The position numbers were made by a program, and so were the translations under genes. A DNA stretch of 64,000 bases, taken from positions 74,501 to 138,500 of the forward strand of contig CAUYUJ010019364.1 of the NCBI GenBank assembly GCA_963575745.1, written 5' to 3'. How positions within the stretch are numbered: the stretch's first letter is position 1; every line of letters starts with the position of its first letter. The notes under the pieces were generated by a model that did no database searches, had not been told where the DNA came from, and saw nothing but the letters and a program-made list of their open reading frames with translations. Origin of the DNA: Prorocentrum cordatum (lineage: Eukaryota > Sar > Dinophyceae > Prorocentrales > Prorocentraceae). Of the stretch, positions 52,881 to 63,900 are shown piece by piece.

Positions 52881-55105
52881 GCATTGAATTAATGGCCCCC
52901 CAGTCGAATGACGCTGAGGCCTCGAGAGAGATCGAGAACCACTTCACGAGACGGAGACGCAGGCAGGCGATAAGAGAACGAGGAGGGGATGAAGGGGCAC
53001 AAGGTGGGGACAGATAAATAGCAGGACGGATACCTCTCAAGAGAGCTCGCTGCATTTTGAGTATGTGTCCGCCCCTGCCAGCAGCGCCAGATCGTTCTAC
53101 CCTCTGCGGCGTAGAGCGTTCTCGCGCAGCACGACGCTCGGCCTCAAGGGCCGCCAGCCCTTCGAGGGCCGCCGCACGGTCCCGCCCCAGCGACGGCCGA
53201 GCTTCCGCCGCCTCCCGCAGAGACCACGCCACCGCCGGCTCCCGCCAGAAGGAGGGCCAGTGGCAGAGCTCCTGGGCTCCGATAGGGCCGCGCCAGTGCA
53301 ACTGGCCAACTTGGGCATGCTCCCACGCGGCGGCTTCGAGGAGGCCGCACATCCTGGACCAGCACTTCTTAAAAGACAGGGCCGTCCTCATCCTAGCGGC
53401 GAGAGCGTTGCTTCGGATGCCCTGGGCCCGCGGACCACCGAGGGAGTCGAGGTCAAGGAAGCAGGAGGCAGAGAGCCAGGATCCAGGAGCCCGAAACACA
53501 CGAGCCAGGAGATCTCTCTCTCGCCGCTGGAGGGACCGAGGGATCTCATATAGTTGCGACTTGTAAGAGAGCACACTGAGCGCTCGCTCGTGGTAGAGCG
53601 ATATGTTGGCATCAGTGTCGGCGTGGGACCGTGCCAGTGCGGCAGCGCGGTGCTCCAGCTTCGCTACTGGGGCTGCCCACTGCTCTTCATTCACAGCCGC
53701 TGGGCCTACCGTGCATCCGAGGTACTCAAGCGTAGGGCCAACCCTGAATTCGGCCCAAAGAGCACACGCTGAGGCTAGCATCTCGGACGTAGGAGCACTG
53801 AGATCGTCCGACCACGGTGCCCAAAGAGGGGTGGCACAACATTTCGAGGGCTTTAAAGCGAGACCTGCCAGTCTGTCCGAGTTCTTGAACCTAGCGAGCT
53901 CCCTGAGGCCAGCCTTTCCCCACACCACCGCCCCCACGTCGTCCGCGCACCACCTCCCGACTCCCTTGCCAGCGGCCTCGAGGGTGCGCTCCATATCCGC
54001 ACAAAACGGATGAGCCGCTAGCACGAACAGACTACCAGAGAGAGGATCGCCCTGGAGGGCCCCAGCAAGGATGAGGAAGAGGAGGCCACGGGAGCAGTCG
54101 GAACGAACGGCGGCAGCCATAAGGTAGTTGGCGCGGATCGCATTCACTAGGGCCTCAGGGGCACCCCATTGGGACAGGACCTCCCAGAGCCACGAGTGGG
54201 CCACCGAGGGGAAAGCATGAGCATAGTCAAAAGCCAGAAGCAGAGGCGAGGCGAAGTCAGGTGGTGGATGATTCAGAGCCCGCATGCTTGCGATTCTCGC
54301 GTGACTGTCGAGCTCAATTAAATTCTCGAGAAAGTGGCGCTCACGAATGAATCCGCGCTGGCTGGGCGCCACTGCCGCTTTCACCGCTCTCTTCAGAGGG
54401 TGGTTCAGGGCGGCGCTGATCGCCTTGGCCCCTGTATTGCGCAGCGACAGCGGGCGCGCGCAGCCAGGTGCCCGCGAGACGCTCACCATGTCGGCCGCCA
54501 GCGAGCCCTTCGGGAGGAAGACGCTGATCGCATGGTTGTAGTCCGAGCGCATGGGCAGGCCATCCAGCGTCCACACCAAGGCGCGGTGGAGAGCCTCAGC
54601 GCCACCATCGGCCACAGCCCAGGCCGCGGCTGGGAGCCCGTCAGGGCCAGGGGCCGCAGGGCGCGCACGTCGGAAGGCCTCCCGCACTGTCGCCACTGTG
54701 GGTGGGCAGAAGGCGTCCCAGTCGACCGCGGGGACCCCGAAGCGCTTCAGGTAGGCCGGCTGCTCTCGGGCCCTCTGCTTGGAGATTGCAGGTGGCGTTG
54801 GCGGGCAGAATGCCTTGCCCCAGTGCTGGCCCAGCGCTGCGTTGATGTCGGCGGCTTCGGTCAGCTCGGTGCCCTCCGTCTCCAGGCACGCGAGGTATCG
54901 CCGAGCGTTGAAGGAAGCCCATAGCCGCGCCCGTCGCCTCAGAGCCCGCTGCTGAGCCACGAGCTGGCGCCGTCGGCATTCAGCAGACTCCTGCTGGGCT
55001 GCCTCTTCAAGGGCGCGGCGCCTGCTCGCAGCGTCCTTCCTCTGTGCGATGTTGTATCTCCTCTGGAACTCCGCATAGTCAAGGATCAACCGAGCGAGAC
55101 TGCGC
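52813..55105 (-). CDS. LINE E8 reverse transcriptase region (open for about 760 codons)
   Basis: An uninterrupted frame from about 55,105 to 52,813 (the open frame itself starts at 55,392). Linker helices come first, then RARPAAPGPDGLPAAAW (54,625-54,680), the conserved A-x-G-P-D-G-L/I-P fingers motif. HAISVFLPKGS follows, then LLLAFDYAHAFPSVAHSWL (motif A; 54,187-54,243), AGALQGDPLSGSLFVLA (motif B; about 54,015-54,070), GRWCADDVGAVV (motif C with Asp-Asp; about 53,925-53,960) and LALKPSKCCATPL (motif D; about 53,830-53,870). TLEYLGCTVG fits motif E. The thumb includes ALSVLSYKSQLYEIP. Every catalytic residue is intact. Confidence 0.9.
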
Positions 55106-56320
55106 CGAGACTTTGACCAGCTCACGAGCCCAGGCATTCTGCGCCACCACCAACTGCGCCAGCTTCCAGTCTTGGCGCCAGAACGCCCTAGCCAGTTGGC
55201 GCCAGATGATGGCTGAGGCCCCCTTGGTCCAGCCCTCGGCCACGAGGATCTCATTCTGGACGTCCTTGGCCGCTGCCTGCAGGATCCGCGCGAAGTACTT
55301 GTATTCGTCGGGTGGCTCTTGGCTCTGTAGAGGGACCATCGCCATGTACCCGTCAACGATTTCCTTGAAGCGCGGCCGCTGGACCACGGCAAGGGGGATG
55401 GCCGCTGGCGTGTCAGGGTGTCGGTGTCCAGGCGTCCTCCGCATCAGCGATGCAGTGGCCAAGGAGTGATCGCTAATCCCTCTGATGTGCAACTCGCGCG
55501 CTTCGCCTCGGACTTGACATGTCTGCCAGCCTTGGCATAGCTGCCGCATCGGGGCCCCCGCGAACACGCGGTCGATGGAGGAGCTGGTGCGCGTGCTAGC
55601 GTTCCAGTGCGTTGGCTTGCCTGGCATCATCTCCGTGGACTCCCTCATCGCCTCCAGCCACTGCCGCTGGCCAGGGTGGCGGGCCAGACGTGCAGTCTGG
55701 CCAGATGCGGGAGCCGCATGTGCACGGCTGCCACCGCCACTGCTGGCCTGCGCGACATGCGCCTGCTGGGGCTGGTCGTCATCCAAGAAGTTGTCTGTCT
55801 CGTCGTAGTCGCCGAAGTTGAAGTCCCCCACGATGAAGGTGGAGCGGGTGGCGGGGCACTGGTGCGCCCAAGCCAGATCCTGTCGAAGACGATGGGCGGC
55901 GCGTCGCCGTTGATCAGGTGAAATGTCGTGGTTGTGGATGTTCCAGTGGATGAAGCTGCACGGCTGACTCCCCATAGCCGTGGATCGAACTTCACCAAAG
56001 CCTGAGAATGCGGCCAGGGACCATTTCCTCGGGAACAACATCGCAGGCGTAGCCATCAGCAGCTGCTGGCACCACCGTGGCCACACCTCCTGCATCCTCT
56101 CGACCTCCTGTCATACACGAGGCAAAGCAGCAGAACGGTCTCCCCATTCGCTCCAAGAGTACATGCATGCTATGCTCGGAAGCATGCGTCTCCTGCAGCG
56201 CTAGCAACATTGGCCCCTTCCAATGTCTCTGAATATGTGCAAGCTTCTTCTTGATCTTCATGGTGGCATTCCCCCCAGACTGTTTCAGCGCCCTACAGTT
56301 CCAGGTCCCCAGGTGCACAC
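55095..56320 (-). pseudogene. LINE E8 EEP endonuclease domain
   Basis: All expected motifs are present in order: LGTWNCRALKQ (Asn; about 56,275-56,310), MLLALQETHAS (Gln-Glu; about 56,190-56,220), then after the break at 55,993 HWNIHNHD (about 55,920-55,945), FIVGDFNFGDYDE (Asp and Asn; about 55,800-55,840), SSIDRVFAG (Asp; about 55,560-55,590) and RGISDHSLATA (Ser-Asp-His; about 55,445-55,480). The break is minimal: one base before GAAGTTCG turns a TGG codon run into a TGA stop. A helical linker (QLARAFWRQDWKLAQLVVAQ) leads to RT. Confidence 0.85.
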
Positions 56321-56355
56321 CTTCTCCGTCACCTCCCCACGCACGTGATAAAGTG

Positions 56356-57869
56356 TCAAAGAGTCCACTGCTGCGCCTCTGGCTCCAGGACACGCTCCAC
56401 CACCGCCTGTAAGGCTTCCTGTGTCTGGCCGATCGCGCGCACCGCCACCATGTTCCACGAGACCGTCGGCGTGGCTCCTGGAGACGCAATGGAGAGCTTG
56501 AGCAGCTGGCGCCATTTGACCGTGATGGCATTGGCTTCCTTGTCTGCGAAGAGTCGTGCTTCGATCGTTTCCTGGAGGGCGGCCTTGATACGCTTGAGGT
56601 AGATCTCGTGCGAGATTTGGGACTGGTTGCGGTCGCGGCCCACGCTGAGGGAGACGCTTGGGCCATTCGGCAGCACTGCAGCGAACTCTCTCCACGTAGA
56701 TGGGCCTGTGCGAAGGAGGCCCACGAACTTCCCCACCCGCCTCGTGGCCAGGCCCACAGCACCCACACAGCGGAGCTTGAAGTGTCTCCCCATCTCCTCA
56801 CCCTCCAGCCTTGTCGCCTCTGGGGTGAGGTTGTGCAGCTCAGCGTCCACCAGGAGCTGCTGCAGTGCTTGCGCGACCGCCTCCTTCGGAACGTTCGAGC
56901 GCGCCACGATGGACAGGATGGTGGGGTCGATGGGCCTGGACCAGCCCGTCTCCAGCATCGGGGTCTGCGGGGAGGCCGACGCCACGACTCCCATCTCCGT
57001 GCGGAGGTCGGCCATCTCTTGCCGAAGGCGGCCGAAGTCTGCCATCCGCTGCTCCATGCATCCCAGGCGCGAGTCCACAGCGGCGAAGCGGGCGTCAATG
57101 GCTTGGGCGAACTCCTGCTGGGTGGACTGGAAAATCTGCGAGAGGTTGTTGGTGGTGGACTGGATCTGGGAGCCGAGACGGCGTTCCATGTTGGCAAGCA
57201 TGCTGGAGAGGTTCGCCGAGCCAGCGGCGGCGGCATTAGCTCCTCCTGCTGCAGGCGGTGGGCCGAAGCGTTGTGCGGCCGCTGCCGCCCATGCATCCTG
57301 TTCGCCATGCTGCGGAGGATGCTGCGATGCGAAGGTCGGCATGAGCTCGAGCGCCTCGACATCGCCCTCGGAGAGCACCGTGCCACGCGGCACTCCCTCA
57401 GCAGCACCTCCCTCCGCATAGCCGCCAGATCGGTTTCCTTGGGTAGAGTGCTGCGGGGTGGGGGGCACCACATCCCAGCCAGAAAGGCGGGCGTCATGTT
57501 GTCGACGTAGGCGTGGCGTGGCCTCTTCACCAGCGGTGGCTTGCTGTCGCCGTTCCCTGCGACGTTCACCACGGCGGCGATGTTCGCTGCGGGAGGTGCT
57601 CCTGCTGCCCACAGTGACGGGCGAGGAGCTGCTGGTCTGCCTGCCACCACCGCTGCCGCCAGCACCGCCATCGCCAGCCTGCATGCCGTCCCGCGCTGGG
57701 CCCATGGCTTCGAAGCAGATGGCGTTCGAGCCGACAGGAACGGGAAATGCCTCCGTTTACCCCTCGGCCCGAGCGCAGGTGCGATGGCCCAGAGAGGACG
57801 CCAGACTTCAGGAAGTCTTGCCTGCCGCGGACTAGCGGTATCCGCTTTGTTCCCAGGGGAAACCTGCAT
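56356..57869 (-). pseudogene. LINE E8 ORF1: coiled-coil RNA-binding-type protein
   Basis: The ATG at 57,869 directly follows the DinoSL relic. Its frame contains RPRHAYVDNMTPAFLAGMW (about 57,470-57,530), and protein-like sequence then continues in the frame open from 57,705 to 56,356. There a coiled coil is clear: SSMLANMERRLGSQIQSTTN, FAQAIDARFAAVDSRLGCM and MADFGRLRQEMADLRTEMG (about 57,200-56,990). A C-terminal mixed domain follows (RHFKLRCVGAVGLATRRVG; ISHEIYLKRIKAALQ). This layout (trimer-type coiled coil, then a basic domain) is like LINE-1 ORF1, whose product coats element RNA. Starting at 57,705 instead would give 449 codons without the shift. Confidence 0.7.
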
Positions 57870-57891
57870 CTTTAGCCAAAATGGCTACGGA
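57870..57891 (-). other. DinoSL spliced-leader relic at the 5' end of E8
   Basis: On the minus strand the 22 bases begin TCCGTAGCCATTTTGGCT and end AAAG. This matches the 22 nt dinoflagellate leader at every position except 19 (A instead of C). Position 1 is T, an allowed base. The next three bases are ATG (57,869). A GGA-rich tract begins immediately upstream, so the leader is exactly at the element's boundary. Confidence 0.9.
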
Positions 57892-57892
57892 A

Positions 57893-58010
57893 GTGGGAGG
57901 GGGAGGAGGAGGAGGAGGAGGAGGAGGAGGAGGAGGAGGAGGAGGAGGAAGAGGAGGAAGAGGAGGAAAAGGAGGAGGACATGTAGGAGGAGGAAGAGGA
58001 GGGGGAACAG
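57893..58010. repeat. (GGA)n tract upstream of E8
   Basis: About 115 bp of GGA/GGAA units on the plus strand, beginning one base beyond the DinoSL relic. It could be the insertion target. Confidence 0.9.
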
Positions 58011-58139
58011 AACACACTCAACCCCCATTGGCCTTACGCAGCTCTGCGTTGACTGGGGTTGTGTGCCCCAGCCTTCGGAGAAAGCACAGCCCGCAGTCGC
58101 AGGAGTGAACTGAAGAGAGAGGTGAGTAGAAGGAATAAT

Positions 58140-58330
58140 CGAAGTATGAGGATGGCGATGGTGATGGTGATGGCGGTGATGAGGACGGCTGATATGAAGA
58201 TCATACATCTGTTGGTGGCGATAGCGATGACCATGATGATGACACTGACGGTGGTCATGATGATGCTACTACCGATGAAGCTACTGCTGATGATGCTGAT
58301 GACGTCGGTGATGATTCCAATGGGTGCGAG
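58140..58330. repeat. Imperfect GAT/GGT triplet repeat
   Basis: Degenerate GATGGT, GATGAT and GATGCT units over 190 bp, same class as 9,240-9,390 and 13,766-13,920. Confidence 0.8.
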
Positions 58331-58339
58331 TGCGCTTCT

Positions 58340-59250
58340 GTTCATAGCATGGCATAACATACCATCGCGTATCGTTGCCCGGCATATTATAGGGTTGCGT
58401 ACCATCGCGGTGCTTAGCTCTTGGGCGCATGGGCTCTTTAGAGGGACACCGCACCTTTATGACAAACTGCACGGTGGGAATCCATGCGGCGCCAAAAGCC
58501 CTGCTGCACAGAACAATCTGGGCGATTCCAATAACCCCCATTGCCAAATTAAGCTATTGTGTACTTCGTGCGCAGCCATGTCGGCCCAGAACGCTCAAAG
58601 AGCGAGGCGACTTGCAGGATAATTGGAGCCCGCAAGGCCAACATTGCGAAATTGTGCATTCAGTTTCGCCGTAACGTCCCTAAGTGCGTAGTAAATCTTT
58701 GACCGTCTTATGCGAGTGTGGGCCTGGTGGTGGTCCCTCTGAGGTCGTGAAGCCAAGAAGTGCAAGCGCGAATAACGTAGCGTCTCAATGCCAAGGTGGA
58801 AGAGGCAACGAGGCACTCCACTCCAACATTTCGCCCCTTCGCCCCCCCCGAGTCTCGGGGAACCACACCGCATCGGGCAACCCGACGAAGGAGCCGCAAT
58901 CTGCGGGGTTGTGAAGACGAAGAGGAAGAGGACCTATCGCCAGCGGGAACCCGGGCGCACAGCCCAAGTGCAGAAAGATGTTCGGACCATGGCCGACGAG
59001 AAATTTGAAATTACATCACCGTGGACGTACGAAAGTACACCAAGAAATTTGTATGGAATCTGAATGCGGATATGGCCTCCTGCAATCACCGTTGCCAGCA
59101 ACGACCGCTTAACGTAGGACTTGGTCTTGACGAAGGTGACTATGTCACGAGGCAGACAAACAAACACGCTGCTGAGGGAGTGACAGTGGCCTACAAAGAT
59201 GTAGTGGGCAAGGCAACTCAAGTTTATTTGGCCAAGCCAAGTCTAAAGTG
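58340..59250. other. Unrecognised sequence downstream of Copia element E9
   Basis: No gene motif on either strand; all frames are short. It may contain the outer part of the E9 3' LTR or unrelated flank. The LTR cannot be delimited because the 5' LTR is outside the window. Confidence 0.45.
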
Positions 59251-59850
59251 AACCTGGTAGGTCACATTGCATCCAATGCCACGTCGAAAGAATACGATAT
59301 GGGGTGTGGATGGGTAAGATAGGAGAAGATCGATGTATCGGTCTTTCCAGCACATAGCGAATACCACGTCAGGTATCCGGGCAAATCGGGCGCGCGTGCC
59401 TTGAGCCAAAGGCAACGGCGCGCGAGTTATACTCCTGATTCTATATAGCATCTCCCGAAAAGCTACCCTTAAAGTCGGGAGGGGAGGAGACGGAGAGTAT
59501 AGCCGCGCAGCCGCTAGGCTCTACAAAGGCCGCGCGTGCAACTGTTTGCAAGAAAACAGTGCGTACAGACTGGCCTAACACCAGACTGTAAGGCGAGTTT
59601 CCTCGCAAGGCATTTCACGCAAATGCGAGACAGCCCCTTGAATGGTAAAGGGCTATCGGCCCGGCTAGAGGTAGGCCAAACGGGCCATACCTCACCGAGC
59701 AAACGGGTATTAAGGCAAAGGGCCTGAATCACATTAAACTGGCTCGCTACCAGGCGTGAAATGTAAGGCTCGTTTCCGAGCACCTAGAAGGGCGCCTCTG
59801 TAGTAGGCGCCCAGGCTAGCAAATTGGACCGCGGGGGCAACAAGGACAGA
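59251..59850 (-). other. Probable 3' UTR/LTR region of Copia element E9
   Basis: It lies directly after the E9 pol stop (59,851). On the minus strand it contains a TATA-like GCTATATAGAATC (about 59,437-59,449), an AATAAA at about 59,231-59,236 just outside the lower boundary, and several short perfect hairpins: 59,593-59,606, 59,768-59,781 and 59,790-59,812, plus one near 59,670-59,695 (GAGGTA...TACCTC). An imperfect spliced-leader-like string is at 59,400-59,418. LTR limits (TG...CA) cannot be fixed here. Confidence 0.4.
59790..59812. repeat. 8 bp-stem hairpin (GGGCGCCT/AGGCGCCC) downstream of Copia pol
   Basis: Perfect 8 bp inverted repeat with a 7-base loop (CTGTAGT), nine bases from another hairpin (59,768-59,781: GCTCG stem, GAAA loop on the minus strand). 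Confidence 0.8.
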
Positions 59851-60937
59851 CTAAAATTGATTAGACTTAGGCTTGTTTCTGTCCTCGGGACCCCGAAAGG
59901 GAACAAACTGCTTCACGTCATGCTTAAATGACTGGTTGCCTGACATCACTTCCAAAAACAGCTCCCGATCGATGCTCCCCTTTGTATGCCCATCTGCGGT
60001 CATATCTCTAGTATCACACCACTGCGCATTATGCACTATACCTATATCCATGAGCTCACGTATCCAGCTGATATGTCCAAGCAAGGTCCGTTCCGTCGGT
60101 ATCTTAAGATCCTTGCTGGATAGCGATTTAAAAACCGACTCAGCGTCTATGGCAAGAGATATTTTAATGGCTAGGCCCCCAACTTCACGCATATCTTGTA
60201 GTTGTCGTGGAGTTAGAGCCCCTGCCTTGAGCTCGTGGAGAGTGATGAGCGTAGGGTAACACTCATCAAGGTTGCGTGCAGCTGCGAGTGCCTCCGCGGC
60301 ATAGCTGGACCTCACCTGCAGTCGGTGTGATTTGCATAGTCCGTCGCAGAGGTGAACGACGGATTTGCCTCGAGGCGAGTTTCCTCGCCGTAGTACGTTG
60401 GCCCCGCGTATGCCATAGCCCTTGGTCTCATCGCCCTCCTCCCCGGTGAGCTTCCGATACCCCGAATCACTGTGGATGTCAACTTCATTCGTCGGCTTCA
60501 TCCGAGGGAAGGTGATGCGTTTCGGGCTGCTGATCAGCTTTCGCGTCACAGCATTCAGTCGTCTGACTTGTAGGTTGGTGGGCTCTTGGATTTTCTGGAG
60601 AGAGACCACGTATACCATGAGCCAGACTTGAGTAAGAAGGGCATATGCGAGGGCTCCTCGCAAGCTGACGAACATGTCGGTGATGAGTTTGGTGGCTTTG
60701 GCATCGGCCGTCGCTCCTGTAAGTTCTGGGTGTGTGATAGGACGTAGTTGTTTGATATACTCGTCCTGATCCATGATCACATCCCCTTGGTCATTCTTAG
60801 TGTAGCGAACGGCGCAGTTCGGATATGAGGTTTTGTTAAGCTTACATTTGCCAAACACCTTTTTCGACACGTTGTACATAGTCGTCTGTATTCTTCTCTA
60901 GGCCTGTCATATTAATGTCATCGACATGTTTTGCCGT
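59851..60937 (-). pseudogene. Copia RT C-terminal part and RNase H
   Basis: Directly after the TGA, in the same frame, come KHVDDINMTGLEKN (motif C, Asp-Asp; about 60,890-60,935) and DDYVQRVEK. The frame changes at an A5 run near 60,862, and VFGKCKLNKTSYPNCAVRY continues in the frame that stays open to 59,851. RNase H residues: EVDIHSDSGYRKLTG (first Asp; about 60,440-60,480), SSYAAEALAAARN (Glu; about 60,270-60,310), ISLAIDAESVFKSL (Asp; about 60,120-60,160) and TRDMTADGHTKGSIDR (last Asp; about 59,965-60,010). Copia RNase H usually ends A-D-x-x-T-K, as here. Confidence 0.9.
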
Positions 60938-63900
60938 TCACAAATCTTGGCTGAATTCGAATTCAGGATCATAACTTGTCGGTGTAAGGCCTATAGCTCG
61001 TGTGGTCGTACGAAGCTTGTGAGAGAACGCTCTTGGGGCGTCCTTTGTACCCGTTCCTGGCTTGAGGCACCTGAGGCAGTGTCGGCTTTCGTCATAGGAT
61101 GAAAAGCCGGGCAGTGTACGAAGTACCTGGGCACTTCCCGGTGGAAGAGTGAAGCAAACCATGCGAGTTTCCTCGCCGGTGGCATGGGCAAGTTCCTCAT
61201 TGGTCAAACCCGTGAGGAACGCTTTGTCGATATCCATGGATGCTAAGATCCACTCTGGATGGCATGCCGCCTCACTTGCCAGGAGTCTCTGGGACCGCCT
61301 TCGAGCGGTTCCCGAGAAGGTTTCCACATCGAAAGCCTCAGCGTCCATAAATCCACGAAGGACAAGTCTGAGACGGATGGTTTTAACGTTCTCGGTACCT
61401 ACATTCACAAACTTCCACTTATATACATATCTGGATGTCATGATGTTGGAAGCTTTGGATAAATCATACATCTCAAAGCACCGGTTATCAAGCCAGATCT
61501 TGAGTTCAGTGTACAAAGCTTCACTAACCTCTTTCGGGTGTGCTGCTATGTCGGCTTTGGTGAGTAGGTCGTCTTCCTTGACTACCACAGCGCGTTTAGC
61601 AGCAGAGGATACGTATACTCTCATCGTTGCGACCATATCAGTGTCGAGCTGCGCAAGTTGAGTCTGATCCAACACTACCTTTGACATTTCTGATGTAAAA
61701 CATAACTCAACATAGGGACCATATTCATCACTTTCAAGAGAGTAGCCCTCGTCAGGTGCGGTTGAACATGGAGAGACTAGACAGGGCTCTTGTGGTTCAG
61801 GCTCGTCTCCGAGCGTTTCCGACAATACGATATCTTCTTCGTCCACAGATGCTGAAACCAAAACACATTGGTCGGGCAGCATGGTTGTTGGGACGCAGTA
61901 GAGATAATCGTTGGTAGTCGTGGGATGAAGGTCCATACGTAACTCGTCGTACCACTCTTCCAGCATCATGGCTTCGATATTATGTTCCTCGTTATCTTCA
62001 TAGATTGTCGACAGACGGCCTTCACTTGGCGATGAAGCACCTGGGGTGTCTGGTGGAGGCCTGCTTCCAGGCGAATCGTGTTCTCCAGACGTGGTGCCCG
62101 AGTGCTGATACTTGGCCAGGTCGTCGTGAAATCCTGAGGAAGGAACATGTGAGGTCAAGCATTGGATGAGTCTGGAATGAATGCTACCAGTGATATGAGA
62201 AATGTTCAGGCCAGTGCCCACACACTCATAATAGTGGAAGGCTGGGCTAACATCATTGTCGTAGTGGATCAGCGTAGACCCGGTGGCGTACTTTACTGCA
62301 AGTAGACATGCCACACTCTTGGCCAATCTAACTGCTACTACGTGTTCTACTCGGAAATAGTTTCGCACGAGATACTGTAGTGCAAGATGTGCACGCGGGT
62401 GAAACTTGCTGTCGTCTGAAAGATTGAGGTTTCCCTTGTAGTCTGGGATGTAGCCAAAGACTTTGGCAGGTTTCCCTGCGCCAAGGTGTGCCACATACAT
62501 AAGGACTGTTTGCATGGCCATATTATCCATGCCAAGTTCCCGTGTGAGGAGACATTCAATGTATAGCGTGTGACGAGCATCAGGATACATCACAATTACC
62601 TTACGAGATCCTGCCTTGACAACGATGTGTCCTCTTTCAGGCACGTTACGGATCACAGGGAATGGGCCGTTCCAGCCTCCATGATCGTCCTTAGTGGCGG
62701 TGGGTCGATGGTAGTCGACCAGATCCCCTGCTGAGTAAAGGCGAGCACCATCTGGAGCCGTTTTAGCCCTGAGAGCACGATTTGTCTTGGCCACAGCCGT
62801 GGCTTGAGTTATAGCTTCTAGGCTAACTTCCCTCACACGACGTTCTCGTTCATGGCCTGATGTCTCGGGTCCCTTGGGAAAGTCAAGGGTGTCGAGGTCA
62901 GGAAGAAAGGAGGGCTGGCGTCCAGTGTGTGCTTGGTATGGCGATACTCCGTTATAAAACGTGAAGGCATTGGTAACGAAGATGCCTTCAGCCAATACTC
63001 TAGTGAATACAACAGGGATGTTGTGTCTGTTCAGCTCTTCCTCAATCATGTGGATGACGCCCCTGAGAATACCGTTTCGTGACTCGATTGAAGTCGCGCG
63101 TTGGCCAGGCGCTCGGATACGGAGTGTTGTGCCCTTGTTCGCCATGATGGCCTTAGCGGTATCATTGTTCAGGGCGCCTTCTCCATCTGAGTACAAGACT
63201 TTGAAGGGCCCATGATAGGCAATCCAGCAGTAGTGGTAGGCGTCGAGTATAGTGTCGCGTTCTCTGTCGGAAATTTCTTGGCCTGCTGCCAGGCGAATAC
63301 AACGATCCATAATGTGGAATATGGTTCGTTTCTTGTAAAACATGAGATCCATTTCGCCTTCGTCGAGCCAATTTCCAGGAAGGCTCACCGAAGGTATTGT
63401 TGAGTTTCCTGGATGTTCCCATGCTCTGCATTCCCGACAGGTGTCGCAAACTTCTTTGATCATATTCAGTCGAATGTTGTCCAGTCCCACTTTGTCTAGG
63501 ATTCGCCTCATCTTGGGTTCCTTCGCATGATGCCACCGTAGGTGCAGTTTACGGAGTTCCTTTTTAACGACATGAGGTTCATGACTACGGAGATTGTGAA
63601 GACTATGTTGGATATCCAATCTCGCCCAGTCGGGTAGTCGTGGAGCCCCCGAGCCGGTGGAGGCAAGAGGGTTCCTTGTAGCTCTCCGCAGTCGGTCTCC
63701 TTCGTCAACTGCATCTGGTGGGGGTGGTACGTCTTGTAGGCGACCGCGACGGGCCGCTACCTGTGGCGGTTCGCTAGAGGACGCAGAAGGCGTGTTTCCA
63801 CGCTCGGGAGCGTCTCGTAGCATGTCGTAACTGCTGGCTCCAGATGTCGGATCAGCGTTCCCGAAGGATCGTGGTCGCGGTGGCCTGGCGTGTGCGCCTT

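Larger units (their letters stand above)
52449..56340 (-). pseudogene. LINE E8 ORF2: EEP endonuclease, reverse transcriptase, Cys/His tail
   Basis: ORF2 begins near 56,340 in a frame that overlaps the end of ORF1; there is no obvious own ATG near HLGTWNCRALKQ. The combined coding length is about 1,300 codons over three frames, usual for a LINE ORF2. It was translated either by reinitiation or frameshift from ORF1, or from an ATG I cannot identify. Three single-base changes break it (55,993; about 55,100; 52,863-52,871). The protein would nick chromosomal DNA and prime reverse transcription from the nick. Separate entries give its domains. Confidence 0.8.
52440..57891 (-). mobile_element. E8: nearly complete LINE with DinoSL relic, ORF1 and ORF2
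   Basis: The 5.45 kb element starts with a DinoSL relic at 57,891, directly followed by ATG. It continues through ORF1 (coiled coil) and ORF2 (EEP endonuclease, RT, C-terminal Cys/His motif) to about 52,449. All key catalytic residues of endonuclease and RT are present. Lesions are few: single-base frame changes near 57,430, 55,993, 55,100 and in the C9 run at 52,863-52,871. This is the best candidate for recent activity in the window. There is no RNase H, so it differs from E3/E7. Confidence 0.85.

Noticed and set aside
52813-57869. Programmed +1 frameshifting in E8 and E9
   Set aside because: Most frame changes are +1, but at least one (ORF1 near 57,430) is in the other direction, they fall at different contexts, and older elements have both kinds. 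Indels or sequencing errors explain them better.
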